Part shown: positions 1 through 6,297 of the stretch, piece by piece
Layout: the number at the start of each line of letters is the position of its first letter
How positions within the stretch are numbered: position 1 is the stretch's first letter
NCBI GenBank assembly: GCA_039180865.1
Contig: JBCDCZ010000232.1
Coordinates: 1 to 7,130 of the forward strand
Length of the DNA stretch: 7,130 bases
Direction: 5' to 3'
Source: JBCDCU01 sp039180865
Lineage (GTDB): Bacteria; Pseudomonadota; Alphaproteobacteria; Rhizobiales; JACESI01
The notes under the pieces: generated by a model
Database searches by the model: none
Told to the model about the DNA's origin: nothing
Seen by the model: only the letters and a program-made list of their open reading frames with translations
Made by a program: the position numbers and the translations under genes

Positions 1-23
1 TCATGCGCCGAACCCTAATCGAA

Positions 24-56
24 AAGGTGGGCCCTCTGAAGAGGAGAAAGCACCTT
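24..56 (-). terminator. Candidate hairpin terminator of the chemoreceptor gene
   Basis: On the minus strand the chemoreceptor's TAA stop runs straight into a hairpin. The outer stem is 6 bp (AAGGTG at 24-29 against CACCTT at 51-56). An asymmetric internal loop leads to an inner 4 bp stem (CCTC 33-36 with GAGG 41-44) and a TGAA loop. Only a short U tract follows (TTTT and then mixed sequence), so this is a weak to moderate Rho-independent terminator. Its position directly at the stop codon is the best argument for it. Confidence 0.4.
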
Positions 57-1530
57 AAGCGAGATTTGATGCAGCCTGCTGCAACTGATCTGTCGATTGC
101 TGGATGATATCGAGAGAATCGGCAATCCCGCGTATCCCCTCGTTGATCGCCTGCACATCTGTTGCCGCCACATGCATGTTTGAAGACATTTCCGTCGTGG
201 TCGCTGATTGCTGGCTGATTGCCGCCTTAATGTCGATTGAAATCTCACTGATCGTATTGATGGTTTTTGAAATCGTGCCAATCGCCTCAACAACATCAAC
301 GGATGTCTTTTGCACATTCGAAATGCTTGCGCTTATATCGCTGGTCGCTTTACCCGTTTGATTGGCAAGCTCCTTCACTTCAGCGGCAACAACGGCAAAT
401 CCGCGACCGGCTTCGCCTGCACGCGCCGCCTCGATTGTAGCGTTAAGGGCAAGCAGATTGGTCTGTTCTGCAATATCGGAAATGAGATTGACAACATTCT
501 CGATTTCCTGGGCAGCTTCAGACATCTGCGCGACCGTTTGCGTTGTCGTCTCAGCCTCTTTCACCGCCGAGACAGTGATGGCGTTGGCTTCTTCGACCCG
601 GCGGTTAATCTCTGCAACCGACGATACCAATTCCTCGATACCAACCGATACTGACTGCACATTGGATGAGGCCCCTTCCGATGCGCTCGCCGAGGAACGT
701 GACTGTTCGCTTGCGGTGGAAACCGCCTGCGCGATACCGCTGACATCAGAGGCAATTTGAACCTGCGCCTGCGCTACCCGCTCGGTGCGTTGTTTCTGCT
801 CGCTGATATCAACAGCGAACTTAACGACTGACGTAACGTCACCGGACGTGTCCCGAACAGGATTGTAGGTCGCTTGCAGCCACAAGACGTCGCCATTCTT
901 GTGGATGCGTTTGTGGTCGCCCGCCTTAAACTCGCCTCGCGCCAGCGACGGCCAGAACTCCGCGTATTCGTGAGAAGCTACGAAATCCGCATCGCAAAAA
1001 ATTCTATGATGTTTCCCAACGATCTCGTCTTGACGATATCCCGTCGCAGCGAGGAAGTTCTCGTTGGCCTCAACGATGGTCCCATCTGGTTTAAACCGAA
1101 TCACTGCCTGCGCATTATGAATTGCCGCAAGCTGTGCACTGTAATCTTCATTCTGCAAGCGAAGCTCCGCATCTCGCCATTCCAGTACGGTTCCGATTCT
1201 TTTGCCTGCTTTGTCATGGAGCGGCCGCGCCGCAAGGTCAAAAACAAAATCTCCGATGCTGATCGTTGTTTTATGGGCATCGGCCAAAGCTGCCATCAGG
1301 TTTCGCTGCTGGCTTGGATCCGTTTGGAACTTGTCGAAGTTCATGCCCACAAGCTTGTCGGCGGAAAACTCAGGAAAATGCTTTCGCAATTCCTCTTCCT
1401 TGCCTTTAAAAAAATCTGTGAGCGCCTCATTCAGATACGTGATGTTACCCGAGTTATCGGCAATCATCACTCTCGCGGTCATAACCTCAAGTGCGGTTAA
1501 TTTCGCCTTCGTTGCTCCGTTTGAAAACAT
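55..1530 (-). CDS. Cytoplasmic methyl-accepting chemotaxis protein with two PAS domains
   Basis: A 491-residue soluble chemoreceptor that should signal through CheW and CheA to the flagellar motor. Seen in the sequence: a first PAS-like domain at about residues 9-122 (ends GTVLEWRD), a second PAS at about 130-245 with its closing PAC-like strand (VVKFAVDISEQK), then an MCP signalling coiled coil at about 250-491. The hairpin tip is nearly canonical: IAEQTNLLALNATIEAARAG at about 353-372, then GRGFAVVAAEV. No signal peptide or membrane helix is present, so it should sit in the cytoplasm. There is no periplasmic ligand domain and no C-terminal NWETF-like pentapeptide. Double-PAS soluble receptors of alphaproteobacteria, such as AerC of Azospirillum (known to bind FAD), sense internal redox or energy state. 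A similar role here is inference, as the cofactor cannot be read from the sequence. The ATG has a good ribosome site (GAGGGG, 9 bases before). It is probably transcribed separately from argG. Confidence 0.95.
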   Translation of the reverse strand: MFSNGATKAKLTALEVMTARVMIADNSGNITYLNEALTDFFKGKEEELRKHFPEFSADKLVGMNFDKFQTDPSQQRNLMAALADAHKTTISIGDFVFDLAARPLHDKAGKRIGTVLEWRDAELRLQNEDYSAQLAAIHNAQAVIRFKPDGTIVEANENFLAATGYRQDEIVGKHHRIFCDADFVASHEYAEFWPSLARGEFKAGDHKRIHKNGDVLWLQATYNPVRDTSGDVTSVVKFAVDISEQKQRTERVAQAQVQIASDVSGIAQAVSTASEQSRSSASASEGASSNVQSVSVGIEELVSSVAEINRRVEEANAITVSAVKEAETTTQTVAQMSEAAQEIENVVNLISDIAEQTNLLALNATIEAARAGEAGRGFAVVAAEVKELANQTGKATSDISASISNVQKTSVDVVEAIGTISKTINTISEISIDIKAAISQQSATTTEMSSNMHVAATDVQAINEGIRGIADSLDIIQQSTDQLQQAASNLA

Positions 1531-1560
1531 CTGAAATGGCCCCTCAAAAATGAATTTCAG
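1531..1560 (-). promoter_or_regulatory. Ribosome binding site held in a candidate hairpin loop
   Basis: The Shine-Dalgarno GAGGGG (1540-1545) lies in the 16-base loop between two perfect 7-base arms: CTGAAAT at 1554-1560 and ATTTCAG at 1531-1537, both read on the mRNA strand. The second arm abuts the start codon. The upstream arm can pair instead with a TTCAG copy at 1564-1568, because 1556-1568 is a TTCAG-AAC-CTGAA inverted repeat. The arms and the SD are seen directly. Any role in controlling translation is inference, and a 7 bp AT-rich stem is not very stable. Confidence 0.4.
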
Positions 1561-1637
1561 AACCTGAATACGTATTTTATATTAATGATTCATAACCACC
1601 TTGAAATCGCCCATAAGTACTTCAAAAATATTTTGTT

Positions 1638-2873
1638 TTACATTTTATTATTTTGATTTCTTTGCTGTAATGTTCTAAGGCGCAATGCGTTTAACTTAAT
1701 AAAACCGGCTGCATCGTTGTGATCGTAATCGATTGCACCTTCTTCAAAGGTTACGAGGTCTTCGCTATAGAGCGAATAAGGGGATGTCCGCCCGATGACG
1801 TCGCAATTTCCCTTATAGAGCTTTAACAGAACCGTTCCCGTTACCATTTCCTGGCTCTTATCGATCAATGCCTGCAGCATTTCGCGTTCGGGAGAAAACC
1901 AGAATCCGTTGTAAATCAACTCCGCATAGCGCGGCATGATTTCATCCTTCAGGTGGGCCGCGCCACGGTCCAACGTAATTGATTCCATTCCCCGATGCGC
2001 AGCAAGAAGGATGGTTCCCCCGGGTGTCTCATAGATCCCCCGTGATTTCATTCCAACAAACCGGTTCTCGACAAGATCAAGTCGTCCAATACCATTGTCG
2101 TGGCCATACTTATTGAGCGCCGTCAGAAGGATCGCGGGCGACATAGCGTCACCATTGATCGCAACCGCATCACCTTTATCGAAAGCGATTTCGATGATTG
2201 TGGCTTTATCCGGTGCCTCTTCAGGCGACACGGTTCTTGAATAGACGAAGTCTGGAGCTTCAACTGCAGGATCTTCAAGGACTTTCCCCTCAGAAGACGT
2301 GTGAAGCAGATTGGCATCGACCGAAAACGGGGCCTCGCCGCGTTTATCTTTTGCGATAGGGATCTGGTTCTTCTCGGCAAAGTCGATCAACTTCGTTCGG
2401 CTTGAAAGATCCCACTCCCGCCAGGGCGCAATGACCTTGATATCGGGATCGAGCGCATAATAGCCAAGTTCGAAGCGAACCTGATCATTCCCCTTACCCG
2501 TCGCACCATGGCAGACTGCGTCTGCGCCAGTCTCTTGAGCAATTTCGATCTGGCGCTTTGCAATCAGGGGGCGGGCAATCGAGGTTCCGAGGAGATAAAC
2601 GCCTTCATAAAGCGCATTGGCCCGAAACATGGGAAACACAAAATCCCGAACGAATTCTTCGCGCAGATCTTCGATATAGATCTCCCTGATGCCGAGCATT
2701 TCCGCCTTCTTGCGGGCCGGCTCCAGTTCTTCGCCCTGACCAAGATCCGCGGTGAAGGTTACCACCTCGCATTCATATTCCTGTTGCAGCCATTTCAGGA
2801 TGATCGACGTATCAAGGCCGCCCGAATAGGCAAGCACAACCTTGTTGATGTCGGATTTCGTGTATCGCTGCAT
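1638..2873 (-). CDS. argG: Argininosuccinate synthase
   Basis: Cytoplasmic enzyme that joins citrulline and aspartate using ATP, giving argininosuccinate, AMP and pyrophosphate. This is the next-to-last step of arginine synthesis. Seen: the N-type ATP pyrophosphatase loop AYSGGLDTS at residues 15-23, the family signature GATGKGNDQVRFE at 123-135, and SPEREMLQALIDKSQE in the C-terminal oligomerisation region. The length of 411 residues is normal (about 400-410). The ATG is supported by AAGGA (2882-2886), 8 bases upstream. The last residues (QQRNQNNKM) are polar and non-conserved, as is usual for the family tail. No other arginine gene is in the window. It lies 63 bases after the PAP2 gene on the same strand. 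Read-through from there or a promoter of its own in that gap are both possible, and I see no convincing -35/-10 pair. No clear hairpin terminator follows it. Confidence 0.98.
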   Translation of the reverse strand: MQRYTKSDINKVVLAYSGGLDTSIILKWLQQEYECEVVTFTADLGQGEELEPARKKAEMLGIREIYIEDLREEFVRDFVFPMFRANALYEGVYLLGTSIARPLIAKRQIEIAQETGADAVCHGATGKGNDQVRFELGYYALDPDIKVIAPWREWDLSSRTKLIDFAEKNQIPIAKDKRGEAPFSVDANLLHTSSEGKVLEDPAVEAPDFVYSRTVSPEEAPDKATIIEIAFDKGDAVAINGDAMSPAILLTALNKYGHDNGIGRLDLVENRFVGMKSRGIYETPGGTILLAAHRGMESITLDRGAAHLKDEIMPRYAELIYNGFWFSPEREMLQALIDKSQEMVTGTVLLKLYKGNCDVIGRTSPYSLYSEDLVTFEEGAIDYDHNDAAGFIKLNALRLRTLQQRNQNNKM

Positions 2874-2881
2874 TCGATATG

Positions 2882-2886
2882 TCCTT
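2882..2886 (-). promoter_or_regulatory. Ribosome binding site of argG
   Basis: AAGGA on the minus strand, 8 bases before the ATG at 2873. It fixes the argG start and argues against a longer N-terminus. Confidence 0.7.
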
Positions 2887-2936
2887 TTATTTCAGACGAT
2901 AAGAGAAGGGCCGGGCCGGAAGGCGTTCTTTATGTT

Positions 2937-3755
2937 TCATCGCTTTCCGAATGGCAAGAAAAGCAGGTATCGGATCGGACGGAAGGCTGAACCGATGATC
3001 ACACCGAACCGGGCAAGCTTTGGAGCGATCGTTTCTTCAAGTGCCCAATCGCGGGCGACCAGGTCTTCACCGCGGCGGAAAAACAAACCGAATATCAGCC
3101 AGAACACGGTGAGATTCAGAAGAACCGACAACAGAACATCTGACAGGAAATGCGCCCCGAACCCGATCCGCATCGCCGAGACGATAAACACATAGATACC
3201 GATAAGGATGACAGCTCTCATACGCCAAAGCGCTGGTAAAAACGGAACCATCGTGAAGAGCCAGATCGCAGAAGAGGTCTCGCCGGATACGAAGGAACAG
3301 TTTGAAAGACACTGATCTGAAATGTCCCAGGCCGGCGCAAACGATGCCTCGCCACCAAACTCTTCGATCTGACGCGGCCGCGCACGCCCCCAATTGTCTT
3401 TCAGAATAATGTTGGTGACGAGAGCCGGACCCGCGAGCAGACTAACGGTCGCAAACCCCAATTTCGAAAAGGCAAGTTCCGGATTGCGGCCAGGCACCGC
3501 GAGCCTCAGAATCCACATCAAGACCAGAATGATCGCAAGGGCTTTCATAATGTTGATTGAAAGGCGGCGAAGTGCCCTGAGAACCGGATCCTGGGTCGCA
3601 GCAAACCCGTCGGACGCACCAAACACCGCAGACGCTGCAATATCGGCCTCAGGGAAAGCTCGAAAAATCACAGTCACAAACACGATTGCCGCCAAGAGGA
3701 CGAAAGCAGAGCGTGTTTGGCCGAATGTCTTGAAGAGTGGTTTTCGATTGTCCAT
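2937..3755 (-). CDS. PAP2-family membrane phosphatase, possibly a lipid phosphatase
   Basis: A 272-residue polytopic inner-membrane protein of the PAP2 (type 2 phosphatidic acid phosphatase) superfamily. All three active-site motifs are recognisable. C1 is K119-x6-R126-P127 (LKDNWGRARP). C2 is around residues 153-160 (CSFVSGET). C3 is R196-x5-H202-x3-D206 (RIGFGAHFLSD). The C2 motif reads SGE where the usual family motif is SGH. The nucleophile His (H202) and the phosphate-binding K, R, S and R are kept. About six hydrophobic segments are visible, near 16-31, 69-88, 99-118, 161-177, 180-195 and 207-226. The family acts on lipid phosphates and undecaprenyl pyrophosphate, and includes the lipid A phosphatases LpxE and LpxF. 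Which substrate applies here cannot be decided, so no symbol is given. The ATG has only a weak SD (GGA about 6 bases upstream). It lies between the small membrane protein and argG. Confidence 0.85.
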   Translation of the reverse strand: MDNRKPLFKTFGQTRSAFVLLAAIVFVTVIFRAFPEADIAASAVFGASDGFAATQDPVLRALRRLSINIMKALAIILVLMWILRLAVPGRNPELAFSKLGFATVSLLAGPALVTNIILKDNWGRARPRQIEEFGGEASFAPAWDISDQCLSNCSFVSGETSSAIWLFTMVPFLPALWRMRAVILIGIYVFIVSAMRIGFGAHFLSDVLLSVLLNLTVFWLIFGLFFRRGEDLVARDWALEETIAPKLARFGVIIGSAFRPIRYLLFLPFGKR

Positions 3756-3827
3756 TGAGCGTCCGTTCGCGACAAGCGCGCTTATCCATTAGCGGCCTGC
3801 TCAAAAAAGTCACGCTGAACCTTTAGC
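3756..3827 (-). terminator. Weak hairpin with a T run between the small membrane protein and PAP2 genes
   Basis: Just after the TAG stop of the upstream gene the minus strand carries an imperfect hairpin, about 3803-3824. Its loop is GCG, its stem contains TCA/TGA pairs, then a mismatch or bulge and A-T/G-T pairs, and it runs into six Ts. The stem is poor, so it may only attenuate transcription or do nothing. No convincing promoter for the PAP2 gene could be picked out in the 72-base gap. Confidence 0.25.
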
Positions 3828-4322
3828 CTACTTCGGCGTGTTGGGCGTCGAATACCGGCCTTGACCCGCAGTCGTTCGCCATGACCCCGCGCTCCGCCCC
3901 GCAATCAGCCAGTAAGTCAGCCCGGCAACAAAACCGGCGGCAAGGGAAATCACCACATCGTTTTGCGGCGGTATCGCCTCTCCATGAACGCCCGACATGG
4001 TCAGGATCGCCACGGCAACGCAGCCGCCGAGAACAATTTGCCATGTCAACGAACGGATCGAAAAAGCCTCTGTGAAAACGATGGCCACCAAAGCCGGTAC
4101 AAGTGCGGCGGCCGAGATATGGAAGAAGGACAGGGCTCCGAAATACGACGAGTAGACATAGACTGCCGCTTCCTCACCCGGGGTCAGGCTTTGGTCCGAA
4201 AACGTTTCAGATTGCCAGTTTGCGACGATCGCAAAAAGGGTCGCAATTCCGGCAATGACAGCGAAAACATATGCGATGAAAAGGACGAACAATCGTGCAA
4301 TGATCCGAAAAAGAAACACCAA
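3828..4322 (-). CDS. Small four-helix membrane protein of unknown function
   Basis: I do not recognise a named family. The 164-residue product is strongly hydrophobic, with four likely membrane helices at about residues 8-33, 58-84, 90-110 and 122-141. A short polar loop (about 36-53) separates helices 1 and 2, and a small HGEAIPPQND loop separates helices 3 and 4. A basic, polar tail of about 24 residues ends in NTPK. No catalytic motif is visible. The start must be non-ATG: an in-frame TAA lies shortly upstream, the next ATG is at residue 109, and only TTG (4322) or GTG (4319) begin before helix 1. The reading frame starts 4 bases after the peroxiredoxin stop, which points to translational coupling and one transcript with rlmN and the peroxiredoxin gene. 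Coding is supported by tight spacing and a coherent helix pattern rather than by homology. Confidence 0.75.
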   Translation of the reverse strand: MVFLFRIIARLFVLFIAYVFAVIAGIATLFAIVANWQSETFSDQSLTPGEEAAVYVYSSYFGALSFFHISAAALVPALVAIVFTEAFSIRSLTWQIVLGGCVAVAILTMSGVHGEAIPPQNDVVISLAAGFVAGLTYWLIAGRSAGSWRTTAGQGRYSTPNTPK

Positions 4323-4326
4323 GGAG

Positions 4327-4887
4327 TTAGCCCGCCCTTAAATGGGCAACAACGTTTTCGGCGTCTCGATCCGGTGGAAAGACCGGATAAAAGACATGGG
4401 TGATGGTCGAATCATCAATGATTAGCGTCATGCGCTTGATCAGCGTCATCCCATCGGCCTCGAACAACGGCAGCCGCATCGCCTTGGCGAATTTCAACGC
4501 TTCATCCGACAATAGCGGAAAGGGCAGGTGGAGACGGTCGACGGCCTCTTTCTGATAGTCCGTATCCTGGCTTGATAGGCCGAAGAGATTGGAGACACCA
4601 AGGGTTTTCAATTCTCCATAATGATCCCGGAAGGAACAGGATTGTGGCGTACATCCGCGGGCGCCTGGGATCGCATCCCATCCGGTTGGAAGCGCCACAC
4701 CCGGTTGTCCGGTGCGAGGATAAATGTAAATGACGCCGCGCCCGTTGAGATCTGCCATCCGGACCTCGCGCCCATCGGTTGCGGGCAACACCACATCGGC
4801 AAGGTTCATACCCGGAAGGTGGTCTGCAGCACCATCATCTTCGGGTTTAGCAACAGTAGACCAGTCGGGTTCCGTCAAACTTGACAT
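4327..4887 (-). CDS. Peroxiredoxin (AhpC/TSA, BCP-like), CxxxxC type
   Basis: A 186-residue thioredoxin-fold peroxidase predicted to reduce hydrogen peroxide or organic peroxides in the cytoplasm. Seen: the fold start GMNLADVVLPATDG at about 26-39, strand GVIYIYPRTGQPG at 51-63, then GCTPQSCSFRD at 78-88. The last segment carries the likely peroxidatic Cys79 and a second Cys84, spaced as in BCP-type enzymes (PGCTxExCxFRD), plus Arg87. The stretch FPLLSDE (123-129) is also typical. Compared with plain BCP, about 15 residues are inserted between the YPxTxxPG motif and Cys79, a feature I recall from a known subfamily. No signal peptide or membrane segment is present. The start is well supported: AAGGAG lies 6 bases upstream and overlaps the rlmN stop codon, so the two are cotranscribed and probably coupled. 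Donor thiol and substrate are unknown. Confidence 0.9.
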   Translation of the reverse strand: MSSLTEPDWSTVAKPEDDGAADHLPGMNLADVVLPATDGREVRMADLNGRGVIYIYPRTGQPGVALPTGWDAIPGARGCTPQSCSFRDHYGELKTLGVSNLFGLSSQDTDYQKEAVDRLHLPFPLLSDEALKFAKAMRLPLFEADGMTLIKRMTLIIDDSTITHVFYPVFPPDRDAENVVAHLRAG

Positions 4888-4893
4888 TCGCTA

Positions 4894-4899
4894 CTCCTT
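4894..4899 (-). promoter_or_regulatory. Ribosome binding site of the peroxiredoxin gene, overlapping the rlmN stop
   Basis: The minus strand reads TAAAGGAG: the rlmN stop TAA flows into AAGGAG, 6 bases before the ATG at 4887. It is a near-perfect SD that fixes the start and ties translation of the two genes together. Confidence 0.8.
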
Positions 4900-6119
4900 T
4901 AGTCCGGTGCGCCAACCATTGCTTCAAGCGCCATACGTTCACGAATGCGTAGCCGCTCCGTTTCCGATTTGAGCTGACCACAAGCAGCGAGAATATCCTG
5001 CCCCCGTGGTGTTCTGATCGGGGATGCATAACCGCCGTGATTAATGACATCGGCGAAGACTTCAATCCGCTCCCAATCGGAACATTCGTATTGCGAACCC
5101 GGCCAGGGATTAAACGGGATAAGATTGATCTTTGCCGGGATCCCTTTGAGCAGCTTCACCAAAGCCTTGGCATCTTCAAGGCTGTCATTGACGTCCTTAA
5201 GCATCACATATTCAAACGTGATCCTCTTGGCGTTGGAAAGCCCGGGATAGGACCGGCACGCATCAAGCAGGTCTTTGATCGGATACTTCTTGTTGATCGG
5301 CACGATCTCGTCTCGCAAAGCGTCAGTCACCGCGTGCAGCGAAATCGCGAGCATGACGCCGGTTTCCTCACCGATCCGTTGGATTTCCGGCACAACACCC
5401 GACGTCGATAAAGTTATGCGGCGCTTTGAAAGGCTCAGCCCTTCGCCATCTGACATAATCAGCATCGCATCGCGGACATTGTCGTAATTGTAGAGTGGCT
5501 CGCCCATCCCCATCATGACAATGTTGGAAACATGACGACCTTCGCGTGGAACGATCGCCCCTTGCGGAGTTTCCATGTCGGGAAAATCGCCAAGACGTTC
5601 ACGAGCGACCAGGACCTGACTGACGATTTCCCCCGCCGTTAGGTTACGCACCATCTTTTGTGTACCGGTATGGCAGAACGTGCAGGTAAGCGTGCATCCG
5701 ACCTGGCTCGAAACACAAAGCGTGCCCCGCCCCTCTTCCGGAATATAGACGGTTTCGATCTCAACCGGCCGCCCAGCGCCGCGCGGCGGAAACCGCAGAA
5801 GCCATTTCCGTGTTCCATCCGCTGAGACCTGCTCAGACACGATTTCGGGACGGTCAATCGTAAAGGCTCCGCGCATTTTCGCGCGCAGATCTTTTGAGAT
5901 ATTGCTCATTTGATCGAAGGATGACGCTCCGCGGATATAGAGCCAATGCCAGAGCTGATTTGCTCGCATCTTGCGTTGCTTTTCAGGAACGTCAATCGAT
6001 CCAAGTGCGTCCAAGAGCGCTGCGCGCGAAAGCCCGACCACAGGACGACGTGTGTCCTGAGAAGTCGGCTGCGGACGCTCGGATACCGGCAGATCCAGAA
6101 GGTTAAGGCTGGTGGCCAT
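4899..6119 (-). CDS. rlmN: Dual-specificity RNA methyltransferase RlmN (23S rRNA A2503 / tRNA A37)
   Basis: Radical SAM enzyme that puts a C2 methyl group on A2503 of 23S rRNA and on A37 of some tRNAs, aiding peptidyl-transferase function and translation fidelity. Seen: the radical SAM cluster motif C142-x3-C146-x2-C149, preceded by CVSSQVG (C135 onward); MGMGEPLYN at about 203-211; LSTSGVVP near 237-244; and INLIPFNPWPGS near 331-342. The C-terminal Cys380 (ILAACGQL) is the counterpart of the methyl-carrying cysteine of E. coli RlmN. The protein has 406 residues, within the family range, with about 28 poorly conserved N-terminal residues before GLSRAALL. The ATG at 6119 is the family-like start, but no good SD precedes it. 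It is the first gene after the IalB-family terminator and leads the operon with the peroxiredoxin and small membrane protein genes. A promoter must lie in 6120-6242, but I could not identify one with confidence. Confidence 0.97.
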   Translation of the reverse strand: MATSLNLLDLPVSERPQPTSQDTRRPVVGLSRAALLDALGSIDVPEKQRKMRANQLWHWLYIRGASSFDQMSNISKDLRAKMRGAFTIDRPEIVSEQVSADGTRKWLLRFPPRGAGRPVEIETVYIPEEGRGTLCVSSQVGCTLTCTFCHTGTQKMVRNLTAGEIVSQVLVARERLGDFPDMETPQGAIVPREGRHVSNIVMMGMGEPLYNYDNVRDAMLIMSDGEGLSLSKRRITLSTSGVVPEIQRIGEETGVMLAISLHAVTDALRDEIVPINKKYPIKDLLDACRSYPGLSNAKRITFEYVMLKDVNDSLEDAKALVKLLKGIPAKINLIPFNPWPGSQYECSDWERIEVFADVINHGGYASPIRTPRGQDILAACGQLKSETERLRIRERMALEAMVGAPD

Positions 6120-6242
6120 CGGAGTTACAATGCGCTCATTTGTTCGATTTCGGATTCTTATGCCACAAGCAAAGCGCCCGCGCGAGGGTGGCGGCTACAC
6201 GCTGGCCTTCGGACATCACATTGCCGCTGAACGGGACCAATC

Positions 6243-6272
6243 AAAAAAAAGCCATGCGGCACGGCATGGCTT
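6243..6272 (-). terminator. Strong Rho-independent terminator of the IalB-family gene
   Basis: On the minus strand a perfect 9 bp stem (AAGCCATGC at 6264-6272 with GCATGGCTT at 6249-6257) closes a 6-base loop (6258-6263). It is followed by an unbroken T run (eight As at 6243-6250 on the plus strand, partly used by the stem). It lies 26 bases beyond the IalB-family stop codon and upstream of rlmN, so it should separate the two transcripts. In the plus direction the tail is not U-rich, so it works mainly leftward. Confidence 0.92.
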
Positions 6273-6284
6273 CTATTTGTTGAA

Positions 6285-6296
6285 TTCGAATTCGAA
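6285..6296. repeat. 12-base palindrome next to the IalB-family stop codon
   Basis: TTCGAATTCGAA is a perfect palindrome and also contains a tandem GAATTC copy (6282-6293). It begins 2 bases after the stop codon, in the 3' untranslated stretch before the terminator. It may be chance, and I know of no function. Confidence 0.5.
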
Positions 6297-6297
6297 A

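Noticed and set aside
1..54. Possible end of another gene at the left edge
   Set aside because: No frame with recognisable protein content enters from the left. The 54 bases are explained by the candidate terminator and spacer.
874..1500. A 208-codon open frame on the plus strand opposite the chemoreceptor
   Set aside because: It lies wholly antisense to a clear MCP gene, has no recognisable domain, and such frames are common opposite genes with this codon bias.
1569..1637. AT-rich stretch between argG and the chemoreceptor as a sigma-70 promoter (TATAAA near 1580)
   Set aside because: No -35 box at the right distance could be found, so it is too weak to list as a promoter, although a promoter probably lies in this gap.
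2906..2925. GGGCC tandem repeat between the PAP2 and argG genes, as a terminator
   Set aside because: The GC-rich stretch can fold only weakly and no T run follows it on the minus strand.
6281..6297. Tandem GAATTC and TTCGAA copies, as a possible attachment site or cloning scar
   Set aside because: There is no integrase, tRNA or second copy in the window, and the flanking genes are intact and ordinary.
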